A stretch of 64,000 nucleotides of DNA from Bathymodiolus brooksi (taxonomy: Eukaryota > Mollusca > Bivalvia > Mytilida > Modiolidae): NCBI GenBank assembly GCA_963680875.1, contig OY804586.1:51494203-51558202 (forward strand), in the 5' to 3' direction. This document shows positions 1-11,219 of the stretch, piece after piece. Position 1 is the first letter of the stretch. Every line of letters starts with the position of its first letter. The notes beneath the pieces are model-generated. The model made no database searches, was not told where the DNA came from, and saw only the letters and a program-made list of their open reading frames with translations. A program made the translations under genes and the position numbers.

Positions 1-655
1 TCAACACCTTACCACTAATCCTAATTTAACGCGATTGATTTTTGCTTAAATTAGCAATTTTTCAGCTACTAATCTCGTAATTTGATCTGTATTTTAAGGA
101 TAGGAATAAATATTCTCTTCTCAATTCCCACCTACAGATTTTGTTGACAAAAATAGTCACACATTGTTGACGTTTTTGTACCTGGATGCACTTAGCAACA
201 TTGTAATATGATCAGGTAAAATTATAAATGTATGCAATTCATCTATATATAACTAACTCATTTGTGGGAAAAAAACCTGACATGACCTTGATCTCTTTTC
301 AGTAGACTAGGTCAACATGTAACGATGATACGAGAAAAAGATTAAAAAAATACAGATGTTTACGTATTATTTACTAATGGACAATGAAATATATAAAAGA
401 TGAGATGAGTATGTATATTTGTTAAATACTATGTAAAACTGTAGTGTAACCTCCCCATAGCACCTACGCAAGTGCATTAATGTTTTATTGGTAAAACATC
501 ACACGATCTAAAGGGAGATAACACCACCTACTGACTTAGACTTCTATGTTTTTATAGATACATTTATGTAGTGCGTTGTAGGTACTTGTAGTACAACCAT
601 GAAATCAAATGATAAAATCCGAAAATTCCACATACTGTCGGAACAGCTCCAATTT
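1..655. other. AT-rich sequence, nothing recognised
   Basis: No reading frame of note and no recognised repeat before the MITE at about 658. Several homopolymer A runs only. Confidence 0.5.
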
Positions 656-657
656 AA

Positions 658-837
658 TACGGTCAACCCGGTCTTATGTGACCTTCCAATGCAACAGTGA
701 AATATGGCCACATAAGACAGGTGGTTGCTTAAAACAGGCTTAATGGATATGAAATGCACTGTGAAGGGAAATGATATTAAGGTCACATAATACAAGTTAT
801 TGCTTAATAGAGGTGGTCGCTAAAGCAGGATTGACTA
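658..837 (+). mobile_element. pogo/Tigger-type MITE, copy P1
   Basis: Non-autonomous element of about 178 bp. Its intact relatives in this window start CAGTCAAACCTG, end CAGGTTTGACTG and are flanked by TA. This copy is diverged at both ends (GGTCAACCCGG and AGGATTGACTAT). Internal text (AGACAGGTGGTTGCTTAAAA) matches the copies at 1563 and 9247. TIR form and TA target are typical of pogo/Tigger MITEs; the assignment is by inference. Confidence 0.75.
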
Positions 838-997
838 TATCTACATTTTACTCCATAATACAATATTCCTGCCCCAATGCAGGATTTGGATTTCCAATGT
901 CATATGTGGTGGCCTTTCCTATGTTTAAAGAGTTGAGGTGAGAAGTGATTTTTCGCTTTGTTGATATTGGTAATAAAATGAAAAAGAAGAATATTAC

Positions 998-1253
998 ACT
1001 GTCAGGGTATGGTTTTTTTTTCCTAAAAAAATATTCTGATTTTGGTGGAAGAAAAAAAAATAATCTGGTTCAGAGTTTTTGTCATATAACCTAATGTTAA
1101 ATTCTGGAAAAAAAATTCGCGCTTTGCGCGACAAAAAAAAAAATTCTAACTCTCGTGTTGTCCGAAAATTTTTTTATGAACAAAACAAAAAAACATACTC
1201 CACCCCCCCCCCCCCCCCCCCCCCCCCACCCCTGCAAGCTAAATGGTTGGTCC
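998..1253. mobile_element. MITE with poly-C tract, copy 1
   Basis: Matches 25959-26264 over most of its length (CATATAACCTAATGTTAAAT, the poly-A stretches and the terminal C-run). The right end GCAAGCTAAATGGTTGGTCC corresponds to the inverted terminal repeat of the other copy; the left terminus is not recognisable here. About 27 consecutive C residues lie at 1201-1227. Confidence 0.65.
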
Positions 1254-1695
1254 CTAACACACACATACATGACACTTAATTAAAAAGTGGCGGGGTTAAA
1301 TTAGAAAGTAATTTCAATTGTTATGCATCTTATTATTATTATTTTGCTCTTTAGCAATACATTTATATTTTATTACTTAGATGCGTAAATGTTTCGCGGC
1401 CAATTAACGCTTATTGATACATTTCAACATTGTAGGAGGGAATCCATTAAGGAATTGATATGATCAAATGATTTTTGTGATATATACAGGGTTTAATATT
1501 ACTCATTCGAATACATCATGGGGTTCGTTATGGATGTTGCACTAAGTACATCTGTTCTTCTACAGTCAAACCTGTCTTATGTGACCTTCCAATGGAACAG
1601 TGAAATATAGCCACATAAGACAGGTGGTCGCTTAAAACAGGCTTAATGGATATGAAATGCACTGTGAGGGGAAATAATATTAAGGTCACATAATA

Positions 1696-1845
1696 TACAA
1701 TTATGGCCTTCATGAGAAGTTAATATCCATAATTATTAAATTGAGAAAGGGTTATTTTCCCCGAGGTCCGAAGGACCGAGGGAAAATAACTCTTTCGAGA
1801 TTTAATAATTATGGATATTAACTTCTCATGAAGAACATAACTGTA
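1696..1845. repeat. long palindrome H1
   Basis: Arms of about 60 bp. TTCATGAGAAGTTAATATCC on the left is matched by GGATATTAACTTCTCATGAA on the right. The loop region is itself palindromic (CCGAGGTCCGAAGGACCGAGG minus its last base is 20 nt). Arms begin exactly at the insertion boundary. Confidence 0.9.
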
Positions 1846-2065
1846 TTATTATACTGAACTAATATTAGGGAAATAACTAGTTATTGGTTTGACGTGCAAA
1901 AGCGCGCCAATTTCAAACAGTTATTTTGTGCTACGTGCAGATTCCCACACAGTTATTTAACCTACGTGCAGTTTGCCGCGGGAATAATGAGTTATTTCTT
2001 GTTCCATGGAATATAACTTTAAAATATCTTAATTATTTCTTGCTTGGTTTCTATAGTAAAGTATA
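1696..2065. mobile_element. 370-bp hairpin-bearing insertion with 6-bp target duplication
   Basis: Sits inside the MITE at 1563-2116. ATAATA is found on both sides (1690-1695 and 2066-2071) and once at the same site in unsplit copies. The first 150 bp form a long palindrome. The rest has no open frame and carries TGCAAAAGCGCGCCAATTTC, with a CCAAT motif. I do not recognise the family. Confidence 0.7.
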
Positions 2066-2354
2066 ATAATACAAGTTATTGCTTCATAGAGGTGGTCGCT
2101 AAAGCAGGCTTGACTGTAGTTTAAAATTCATAATTGGGGGCTATTTGCTGTACAGTAATTAACATTTCGGATACACGTTGAAAAACTGTTAACCACAGCA
2201 CTGTGTTAAAAAATACACAGCTTTCTGATCGAACATTGTAGAGTATAACACTCGAGTTGAATAATACCGAAGACAAAAACTCTTTCGTATGTTGCTACCG
2301 CCACTTAGCTGAACGGGAAGAAGCATATACACAAATCCCCCTTAGATTTGTATT

Positions 2355-2760
2355 AATACATTTTGGTTTTAAGCATATCTGATGAATGTCATTCCAAATA
2401 CGCACCGTGCGCGCTCATTTTGGGGTTGTTGATGGAGATGGTTCACGATAGATGTTCCACCCTCCTCACTGAATTTGGTACTGCTTTGGCAACTATTTTA
2501 CCTATTTTGTTCCAGTATTGTTATAAATACTGTTATAGTGGCAGCCGGAACCTTTGAGCCGTAATGAAAGCGGGAGGTTTGGCACTTTAAAATCTGATTC
2601 AACCCACCATTTCTTTAGAAATGCCTATACCAAGTCAGGGTCATTACGGTTTTCACAGTTTTCCGGTTGTTGACTGATTTTGTCTGTTTATATTCTTATG
2701 AGTTTTGACTTTCCCTTTGGAAGATTGTTCGGAGTTTGGTAATTTTGTTATTACCCTTAT
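2355..2760. repeat. MR-2 dispersed repeat fragments
   Basis: Contains CATATCTGATGAATGTCATT followed by a stretch (about 2520-2745) that recurs inverted at about 54505-54675, including CATTTCTTTAGAAATGCC and CAGGGTCATTACGGTTTTCA. From memory it resembles a common mussel repeat. No protein is supported; the short frames here have no recognisable domain. Confidence 0.55.
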
Positions 2761-2984
2761 TTAATACATCTACTTACTTTATCTCTAAACTCGTGAATAT
2801 TGCCAAGTATCCATACTGGTTTCGGTCCTGCTATTCCCAATCTCTGGAACAAACTATATGTAGTACCAAGTTTTCTGTAATGTTAATAATTATTTTTCAA
2901 TAGTATTTAACTTTGACATGGTTAAATTTTATGAACATTACTATTTCTACCTAATATTTTAAGCTCTTTGTACGAGTTAGGGAT

Positions 2985-3205
2985 TTGATGCTTAACGCCA
3001 CTTTCAATTCAGTGTAGGAAACCGGAATATTCGTAGAAAACCTCCGACCTGCCGCAAGTCACTAACAAGCTTTAGCACATGATGTTGTATCGATTACACA
3101 TCGCCATGAGCGGGATCAGAACTCACAACTGTAGTGGTGATAGGTACTGATTGCACAACACAGGTACTTATAAATCCAACTACCATACGATCACGACCAC
3201 GATGC
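2985..3205 (-). mobile_element. SINE-B copy
   Basis: SINE-B has a tRNA-like head (consensus GATCGTATGGTAGTTGGA as box A region, GAGTTCGAATCCCGCTC as box B) and a 3' domain with CTCCGGTTTCCTCCACCA and GAAATATTGTTGAAAGTGGC. This copy retains the head (CCATACGATCACGACCACGA at its right end) and the tail TTAACGCCACTTTCA at the left, with a short internal deletion. Confidence 0.75.
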
Positions 3206-3568
3206 CACTTCAATGCTATGTAAGCACTTTGTACTAATTTAACCAGTATTATCCTAGAGAGATTTTGCTCTAATATTGGTGAATATTATACCAAGCATAA
3301 CAATATATTACACTGTCCGAGCTTGCGACGTTACACAGATTAACTGTTGCAAGTTTGATACAGAGTATCATAATATAAGAACTGTATTAATTATGACAAG
3401 GTAATATTTTTATATACGTGGAATGTAGAGTGGAATGAGAACTCTGTTAAATATGACATGGAATATCTATTATGCATGTGAACTCTATTGTGGATATTCT
3501 GGTCTAGCTTTAATAAATATTAGCTGTGGCATATTTGAAGTCGAGTGTCTATACTATAGTATTACTAC

Positions 3569-3855
3569 GTGATGTTTTTCATATTGGCCTAGCTATAGGT
3601 CCGAGGCCTGCTGTATTGGCCTGAGGCGCAGCCGAACGCCAATACAGCAGACGGGGGCCCTATAACTAGGCCAATATGAAAAAACATCACGCAATGATAC
3701 CTTTATTAATTAACCAGTTCAATATCTCTCGGGATTTTTCCTTGCAATTGTCGAAATGTCTTGCGGATTCCGATCTAGTTGTTATTGGACTGGCTGGAAT
3801 TGGGCCAATACGGAAAATATCCGTATTGGACTGGTTTTTGTCGTATTGGCCCAAT
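3569..3855. repeat. compound palindrome H2
   Basis: Outer arms 3569-3592 and 3667-3690 (TGATGTTTTTCATATTGGCC against GGCCAATATGAAAAAACATC). An inner stem lies at about 3615-3655 (GCTGTATTGGC against GCCAATACAGC). A second inverted pair follows at 3799-3855 (ATTGGGCCAATACG against CGTATTGGCCCAAT). CCAAT occurs repeatedly in both orientations. The frame reading through it is a by-product. Confidence 0.85.
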
Positions 3856-4149
3856 GAAAGTTTTTATATTATATTGACAGATTTGATCATATAAAGGCTA
3901 ATAAATCAAAGTTAATTAATAATACATATTAACCTTGGCAGCTTTGATGCGAAGTACCTTTTAGTCATGTGAATTGTGATAGATAAGATACAGGGTATTG
4001 TCAATGCATGTTAACCATGGTATATTGTATAGGGCGCAACTTTAATTCATGTTAAGTGATTGTTCGTTTTGTTGATATTCGTAGAATTTGATGGCTATCA
4101 CTGTTTAAACTTTCTTTTCATAAATGTGCTATGGAGTGTCCTTCGTATA

Positions 4150-4293
4150 TGTCTTAAACCGGAGTATCTTCGATGTACAATAATTGTGTAAATTGTGTCA
4201 GTGACTTGCGGCAGATCGGCGGTTTCCTCCGCCAATAAAACTGACCACCAAGATATAACTGGAATGTTGTTGACAGTGGCGTTAAACACCATA
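4150..4293 (+). mobile_element. SINE-B, 3' part
   Basis: GTCAGTGACTTGCGGCAGAT and CCGCCAATAAAACTGACCAC, then TGACAGTGGCGTTAAACACC. The tRNA-like head is missing or unrecognisable. Confidence 0.7.
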
Positions 4294-4299
4294 ATATTA

Positions 4300-4985
4300 T
4301 CCCTAGCCTAATAAGTGTGTCCTGTATGGTGCTCAATATGTTATACAGCATTATAGTATGCTAATAGACGAGGACAATCTGCAGTACATTGTTAACAGTG
4401 GCATGGGCAATACAGGGTTGTGTAATAAAGGTAAGTGGCATCTATGATAAGGCGTGCTCATTAACATTTGATATAGAACATATTCAATGGAGTTAATTGT
4501 GGTATATTTAAAGCGGGGTACATTTTCAATGCACATTAATCGTGTTGTTCTATGCTTTTCTTTTTATTATAAAAGGACTAATAAAGGACGAAGTCCTTTT
4601 AACGGTAGGCTGTCCGATTTTTCCTCCTTTCTATATTGATAGCCAAATATCTGTTCACCAGAAGTTTAAAAAAAATAGATCAATTGATATTTAAAAACGC
4701 AAAAGAAATATATTTCAATGAAAAATACCCAATTCTTTAATTATTTACACTGTGCAAAATCGAAATAAAATTCTAATTAAAAAATCTCTTTCTACGTAAC
4801 TCGAGACGGAAGAGCGGCGTACGTAAAATGAACGGAACAACCATAACAAATCGGCTACAAAATTCATTCAAAATAAAAGATAATAACTTGTACGGATCAT
4901 TGAAATTTTAGGACTTCGTCCTTCAAACAGGTTGCATGTCTCATAATAAAATGAAATATATATCACTGTCGAAACATGTCCGAAG
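4300..4985. other. AT-rich sequence with short palindromes
   Basis: AAAGGACGAAGTCCTTT (about 4583-4599) is a perfect short palindrome; a related GGACTTCGTCC recurs near 4911. This may mark a degenerate foldback of roughly 350 bp, but the arms are too short to be sure. No gene seen. Confidence 0.35.
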
Positions 4986-4994
4986 TCCAATAGA

Positions 4995-5078
4995 AAACTC
5001 GCTGAAAGAGGCAAAATCGATAAAACTCGCTGAAAGAGGCAAAATCGATAAAACTCGCTGAAAGAGGCAAAATCGATA
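4995..5078. repeat. 28-bp tandem repeat, 3 copies
   Basis: AACTCGCTGAAAGAGGCAAA plus ATCGATAA repeated three times without change. Confidence 0.9.
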
Positions 5079-5482
5079 ACCCTAACACCCAAATACGGGC
5101 TCACTTTCATGTATTGGTAAAGGCACTGCAATAAAAAGTGGCGGGCAAAAAAAAAAAAAAGAAAAAAAAAAAAGAAGCAAATTCGATAACTCCAACACAG
5201 ATACGTGTCACCTCACTTTCATGACTACGGACATGCACGTACTTAAAATAATTTGTTTAGCCTGGCTAAATTAAATTTATGGGCCCAAACCTTAAACACA
5301 AGCACTTACCGGTAAAAGTAAAATAACACCAGTACAACGACAAAAAGTATCAAAATCATAGTAATCGTAAATATAGCTGTTATTTAATACGTCCCAATGT
5401 ATGTCATGTTGATAAAATCTTCAGACTTTATATATCCTTTTATTTAAATCAGTTGTTGGAATTTCCCTTGAATATGTTCAAC

Positions 5483-5735
5483 TAGTTGAACTCCTGTCCG
5501 TGGTATTTTCAACTGTTTGAAATCTTGTCCGTTATATTTTCAACTGGTTGAACTCCTGTCCGTGGTATTTTCAACTGGTTGAAATACTGTCCGTTATATT
5601 TTCAACTGGTTGAAATACTGTCCGTTATATTTTCAACTGGTTGAAATCCTATCCGTGGTATTTTCAACTGGTTGAAATCCTATCCGTGGTATTTTCAACT
5701 GGTTGAAATCCTGTCGGTGGTATTTTCAAAAATTG
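5483..5735. repeat. 31-bp tandem repeat, about 8 copies
   Basis: Core TATTTTCAACTGGTTGAAAT followed by CCTGTCCGTGG or ACTGTCCGTTA. TTTCAACTGGTTGAAA is a palindrome inside each unit. Neighbouring units differ by a few bases in a patchy order. Confidence 0.9.
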
Positions 5736-5790
5736 CCATCCTAAAATGAAGCAAACATGTTTAATTTTGTACATTTGAAAATGTACCTGG

Positions 5791-5924
5791 GGTCGATTTC
5801 ACAAAAAGTCGTAAGTCTAAGATTAATCGTAAGTGTTATCGTAATTATGATTTCCAAGCTTTTGATTGGTTGAAATTCACAGTTACGATTGATCTTAGAC
5901 TTACAACTTTTTGTGAAATCGACC
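5791..5924. mobile_element. 134-bp MITE with about 42-bp inverted repeats
   Basis: GGTCGATTTCACAAAAAGTC at the left is answered by CTTTTTGTGAAATCGACC at the right, and AGTCTAAGATTAATCGTAA by TTACGATTGATCTTAGACT. The central spacer contains TTGATTGGTTGAA, an inverted CCAAT box. No clear target duplication. Confidence 0.85.
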
Positions 5925-6724
5925 ACTGATATCTTGAAGGTATTTCCAGTTCAAAATAATATATTTTCCCTCGCTAAATTTTGTTTATCTTGACGAAAGA
6001 TGTAGAAAATATAAAACTAGCACAAACGTATTTTTTTTTTTTTTTTTGTCTTCACGGAAATTATCTCAATGTTCTCCAACGAATAATCCTCAAACTAGCA
6101 CAAAAAAACACAAAAATATTTGCACTTTATATATATATACATATATAACATATTTCCACTAAGTTAAATGTGTCAGTACTTATCTTAATTACAACCAATT
6201 AATGCATCAAAATATTCAAAGAATGTAATCATCCACAAGCATCGATAATTAAAGAAACTTTATAATGACATAAATCTGTTGAAATTAGCAATTAAGACAT
6301 TATTTTCTATTTTTGTCTGATAAAAAGTAAGTATTCATTTACCTATATTCGGGTCTTTCGCCGAATTTACAACCGTGTCTTTAATTGTGCAAAAGGTAAA
6401 TATTTTAATAGATACAATAGTTTTTACGTGAATGCACAAATTTTTGAATCACGCAAATTGTTTTTTTTTTTTTATTAAAGTTCACATTCCTCGGTATATT
6501 ATTTCAATGGTTTTAAAGGTGGGTTGTAACATTTTTATTTCGGTTCACGGGTACATGTACATGTATCTGAAAACGAAAACAAAATAAACTGGATTTAAAT
6601 CTAGATGGTTGTTTGTACTTGACACTAAATGTTTTAGTTGCATTTTTGATATCGCTCGGAAAATGTATAGATAAAACGGAAAATTTACGCATGGGATAAA
6701 ACTAGTACTTTCGACATGGGTATT

Positions 6725-6903
6725 CAGGGGGTGGAGCACCCCCCCCCCCCCCCCCCCCCCTAAAATTGGAAAAAAAATGATTTTTTTGGCGTAAAATCGT
6801 GATTTTTCACACGAAATACCCCAAAAATGATCGCGCCTCCCTCCGCTCGGCGCGATTTTTTTAAGTGCACCCCCCCTAACTTGAAATACTGGATCCGCCC
6901 CTG
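6725..6903. mobile_element. MITE with GGGGCGGATCC-type end, copy 1
   Basis: Right end CTGGATCCGCCCCTG, left end CAGGGGGTGGAGC followed by poly-C. The interior (GGCGTAAAATCGTGATTTTT, CACACGAAATACCCC, GCGCCTCCCTCCGCTCGGCG) matches 20885-21213. The CAGGGGCGGA end is reminiscent of hAT-type MITEs; class not certain. Confidence 0.7.
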
Positions 6904-6905
6904 GT

Positions 6906-7245
6906 ATTAAGTAAGTGATTGTTGTTTAGCATCAACTGATAATTTGTTCAGCTATATCTTGGCGTGCACAAGTTACATTCCATGAAATTATGACGATGAT
7001 GTTTGCATTGTCCTAGACCACCACACTGAACTGGATCTTGATAGTGCTAGCTCGGTCCGCGAGTAGACACGGCACTCTACTCGGATATATTATCCTGATT
7101 ACGAACCAAACATTCTTTTTCCTTACTGCTTAACACTGTGTGCTTAGCGGAGAATACAAAAATATGGTCTTTGGTTTGTCCCGAACGGGGCCTGAATTCA
7201 CGATCTACCACACTCGAAGCTAGCACGCATGTAGTGATTGGAGTT
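6906..7245 (-). mobile_element. SINE-C copy
   Basis: SINE-C ends in GCTGAAATATTGCTGA...GTTAAACAACAATCACTCAC. Its head, read on this strand, is a tRNA-like segment (GGTAGATCGTGGGTTCGAGT as box B region). This copy runs from AGTGATTGTTGTTTAGC to ATTCACGATCTACCACACTC and keeps the body (ATATATTATCCTGATTAC, TGCTTAACACTGTGTGCTTA). Confidence 0.7.
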
Positions 7246-7249
7246 TAAA

Positions 7250-8000
7250 AATATGGAGAGCTAGGTAGGGGCGAACACATTATTAGTTTTATGTAACGGA
7301 TACAAAGAGCATACTATTTTTTCGAAATATACAAAAGTGGTTTTCAACGTGCAAGGAGAATTGCACTGTGTAAACACGTATCCAACTATGGTCCACGGTA
7401 GAAAGAACACAAACTGGTTGGTTAATATCATGATACTGTACCGTAGTTGAGCTACATTGTATATAGCTATTTGTGGAATGTTGTTACAAAATGGCATCAC
7501 TACAAACATTTAACTGTTTTGGACTAGTATACAACAGATATCATCATTATTTCCTCAATATATAAATGTTCACGTCATGATATAGTTAATATATTGCTCA
7601 TGTTGGCTTCAAAAAGATACATTAGACACCTAATTTTAATTAGATAGACGTTCAACTACAGTCACTAACTCACTCTATTAAGATCGTGATGTTTTCAAAT
7701 AATCTTCCCTTGATTTGTACTTTTATATTTCTCTCGGTCGTTAACAGGTATTTAGTATTATTTTCTCCATGGAAAATAACAGTACATTGTCTGAAAACTT
7801 GAATGAATACAACTATAGCTACCGTCAATCAGCATAGTCACAGCTACATGTAGGAAAGTTTATGTCGTAAAAGCTCCCACTGAGAATAGCAAACGTTTAC
7901 ACTTAATTTCACGAATGTGCCATACACGGCATAAAGGTCAAAAGTGGGGTTCATGTACTTTACTCAAATGACCGTTGCTTAGTTCTTGATAATAGCATAT
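7250..8000. other. No recognised feature
   Basis: AT-rich, no convincing reading frame and no repeat that I can match inside the window. Confidence 0.4.
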
Positions 8001-8006
8001 TTTTAT

Positions 8007-8548
8007 AAATAACGAATTTATCCCCGGCTATAGTCATAAATAAGACATTGTTGACCGCGGCGGGTCACTTTTAAGTGACGTTTTCATTGTTGTTGGAAAG
8101 AATACGTAAAAATATGAATGTGTTTTTGTGTTTTTTACCTGGTGTAGGGTACTTTTTGGTAGAACCCTACATTTGATCAAATTAACGCCTTTATATTCAA
8201 GTTATAGCCAAAATCAACTAACTTGTTAAACGTCATAAATGTTTTACTTAACCCTTACTATGCCAAGAGCCGATATATCGGCTTTGACGAAACTTGTGTA
8301 TTTATTAACATCACAATGACGACGGCATCTATGACGGAACGTCGTCGCCGTCCTATCGTCTTCAAAGGGGCCTTTGAAGGGAAAACACTTGTTATTTTTG
8401 CATTGATTTGTAATGAAAAGTTTCCGATGTAGAGCCGTATTTTATACTCCTCATCTTTCCAACAACATAGAAAACGTTACTTTTACGTGGTCCGCCGGGT
8501 TTTCAAATGTCTTATTTGTTACCATAACCGGAGATAAATTCGTTATTT
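8007..8548. mobile_element. foldback element, arms of about 105 bp
   Basis: AAATAACGAATTTATCCCCG at the left is answered by CGGAGATAAATTCGTTATTT at the right. Further in, TGACGTTTTCATTGTTGTTGGAAAG (8077-8101) pairs with a stretch at about 8457-8481 reading CTTTCCAACAACATAG onward. The centre is about 330 bp with no recognised domain. The short frames at 8223-8610 are probably by-products. Confidence 0.75.
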
Positions 8549-9199
8549 ACGTTCCTATCCGTATATATTACACGGGGAAATGGCTACTTACACCCGGAAA
8601 TATGGCTTAGCAACACCCAAGAATATGGGTTTTTTATGACCGGTCTTTTAACCAATCAAAAGTTGCTATAATTTTCAAACCAGGGATAAATACAAATAAC
8701 ATAATAAAAAACGTAAACATCAACAATAGTGTGGGCGAATAAAAAAAAAATTAAAAAAGAAAAAATATAATAACTCCGCATCTGGGAAATTTTGAAATAA
8801 TACCCTATGCACCAAATAACACTACAACATTAAAGGATGAAGACTTTATCGATATAATGTTGAATTCATTCATTTATTCCAACAAAGGTATTGTTATTTT
8901 CCATAAAGAGAAAAACTAAACACCTGCTAAGGTGTGAAAGAAATATAAATATAAAAGTACAAATCAAAGGGAGATTACTTAGCAGCATCAGATGTAAAGA
9001 GTACATGTAAAGATACAGGCTAGAAGCCGTCTCGCACTCATTTTTGGGATATGGATTCTGGTCACTGTAGAAAACCCTACCGTTATTATAAAATGTAGAG
9101 CAGCAGTAAAAGTGATGTTCATTTAAATATTAAGTTGTGTCTCAGTATAATGATGGATAGTATTTCATGTTAATTTACATCCAAAATACAGTGATTTTT

Positions 9200-9646
9200 G
9201 ATTGATTTTTGGTGTTTTAACGCCACTTTCAGCAATATTTCAGCTAGTCAAACCTGTCTTATGTGACCTTCCAATGGAACATTGAAATAGGGTCACATAA
9301 CACAGGTGGTCGCTAAGTACAGGTTTAATGAATATAAAATGCACTGTGAAGGGAAATTAAAATTAAGGTCACATAATACAAGTTATTGCTTAAAAGAGAT
9401 TGTCACTAAAGCAGGTTTGACTGCATATCATGGTGACCAGTTTTAGTGGTGGAGGAAGCCGGAGTACCCGGAGAGAACCACCGACCATGGGCAAGCAACT
9501 GGTAAACTTTATCTCTTGCGGCTGTGAGTCGAGTGCACCCTTTTTGTAATTTACAAAGCAAGGCGCGAACCCACGCCGTATTGGCGATAGGCTTGCATGA
9601 GTTGTTAGGTAATCCAACTATCTAACTCATTGAGCCACCCGGGCCT
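9200..9646 (-). mobile_element. SINE-A copy interrupted by a MITE
   Basis: SINE-A has a tRNA-like head (box A region TGGCTCAATGAGTTAGGTAG, box B region GGGTTCGCGCCCGGC), a middle with CTCCGGGTACTCCGGCTTC and the shared tail GCTGAAATATTGCTGAAAGT. Here the tail is at 9200-9246 and the rest at 9426-9646. The MITE at 9247-9424 lies between. Confidence 0.85.
9247..9424 (+). mobile_element. pogo/Tigger-type MITE, copy P3, nested in SINE-A
   Basis: GTCAAACCTGTCTTATGTGA to GCAGGTTTGACTG. It interrupts the SINE phrase CAGCTATATCATGG at TA. The MITE is therefore younger than this SINE copy. Confidence 0.85.
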
Positions 9647-9649
9647 CCC

Positions 9650-10270
9650 AAAATAATACTTTCTTACTATTAAATAAAAGTTGATGAAAAAAGATAGAAA
9701 CTAAAGGAATTGTAATATAATTCTATATTTCACTATATTGTAATATTCAGTAATGAAAAACACCAAACAAGCGAACACACGTAAAATTCAAACTGATATC
9801 TGCAAAAGCGTTGTTTTCAAATTGACAGTATAAACATATACATAGGTCTACTTTACTCAGTGCGTCATATTCTAACAAGACCATAGCTCACCATAATTAA
9901 TTATTTACAATCGGGCCGTCCAAGAGAAATTTTGCAAGGTGGAACAAGACTGCTTTTGGGACCCGGGGATACGCTGAGACTTATCTCAAAATTGAGGATT
10001 TGAGTTGAAAAGACCCCCCCCCCCAAAAAAAATAATATGAAAAACTTCAAATAAAACGTCTATGGCTAAGTCTATGGGGTCCTTCAGATATTCACGGGCC
10101 TCGTCTTGGCTCTCTGGACCCCGGACCGATCTACCGGCTGAACCCCCTCTCATAGGCCCTGTTTACAACCACTGATATATCTATTTAATAAGGTCAGATA
10201 TTATTTATAAACAAAGTATTATACAATATATATTTTCTTCTTCTAAAAGTACACATATTTATATCATTGG
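9650..10270. other. No gene recognised
   Basis: Contains a run of C residues at about 10014-10024 next to A-runs and a GC-richer stretch (10080-10160) that looks like another decayed repeat. I cannot match it to a second copy here. Confidence 0.35.
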
Positions 10271-10370
10271 GTCTGTTATGAAAACATACATAGCTGATTT
10301 AGTGCATACGACGCGTTTCTGGAATAAACTTCAACGGGCGCTCTCGTAAAATAAGATAGGAAAGTCAAAT
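10270..10370 (-). repeat. MR-2 fragment
   Basis: TTTAGTGCATACGACGCGTT TCTGGAATAAAC is the reverse of the MR-2 phrase at 45935-45975 (ACTCCAGAAACGCGTCGTGC). Similar short remnants lie at 51655-51700. Confidence 0.55.
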
Positions 10371-10546
10371 AATTCAAGTCTCTTGAAGAAAGTAAATCAA
10401 AGCAAAAATCCGTTTAGATTACCTATGTATGAAGGAGATTGACTTTAGCTTTAATAAATTACATTTAATATTTAGGAACTACATGTATAAATTTCGAACA
10501 CAATTATATTTCATATACCATGTTAATGGTTGAATTGCTCACTACA

Positions 10547-10660
10547 GTTGAAGACACAAAAAGGGACAACCAGAAGCGACGGATTGACAATGCAATGGCT
10601 AACAGAAAAAAAAACGAAAAGAAAAAAAAAAGGTTAACAAAACACTACACTCCTCGGCGA
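10547..10660 (-). repeat. MR-1 fragment
   Basis: Reverse-oriented remnant with GACAATGCAATGGCTAACAG and TTAACAAAACACTACAC, the same order of phrases as in the MR-1 copies at 16609 and 27640. Confidence 0.5.
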
Positions 10661-10671
10661 CGATTGATTGA

Positions 10672-10930
10672 TTGATTGATTTTTGGTGTTTTAACGCCAC
10701 TTTCAACAATATTTCAGCTATATCATGGCGACCAGTTTTAGTGGTGGGGGAAGCCGGAGTACTCAGAGAGAACCACCGACCATGGGCAAGCAACTGGTAA
10801 ACTTCATCACTTGCGGTTGCGAGACGAGTGCACCCTTTTTGTAATTTACAAAGCCGGGCGCGAACCCACGCTGTATTGGTGTTAGGCTTGTATGAGTCGT
10901 TAGATCCAACGACCTAACTCATTGAGCCAA
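10672..10930 (-). mobile_element. SINE-A copy
   Basis: Full-length, from the TGATTGATTGAT tail to CTAACTCATTGAGCCA. The head end runs straight into about 24 C residues (to 10953). Confidence 0.85.
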
Positions 10931-11219
10931 CCCCCCCCCCCCCCCCCCCCCCCTCGCCGACGAAGTCTTGTACTGTTGTGACTATATCTGTATCGATATC
11001 TCTCCATTGAAGTATGTGTATCACTCATTTTATGATTAAATAAAGATTACAAGTGCAATTAGTTCACGAATATAGACTATTCAAGAATTTGACGCATCAC
11101 AACATTTGATATAAAAATAAATCTGAATTTTGCTTCGTGTGAAAAAGTATTCTAGTTGGGTAGGAACAAGGGTATGTAGCAGGAGTATGTAGCGTATCCC
11201 TACTACATATCAAATAAGA

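Larger units (their letters stand above)
1563..2116 (+). mobile_element. pogo/Tigger-type MITE, copy P2, split by an insertion
   Basis: Starts CAGTCAAACCTG after TA (1561-1562) and ends GGCTTGACTG before TA. Removing the insertion at 1696-2065 leaves 178 bp, the same length as the copy at 19619-19796. The split gives a precise empty-site comparison with the copies at 658 and 9247. Confidence 0.85.
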
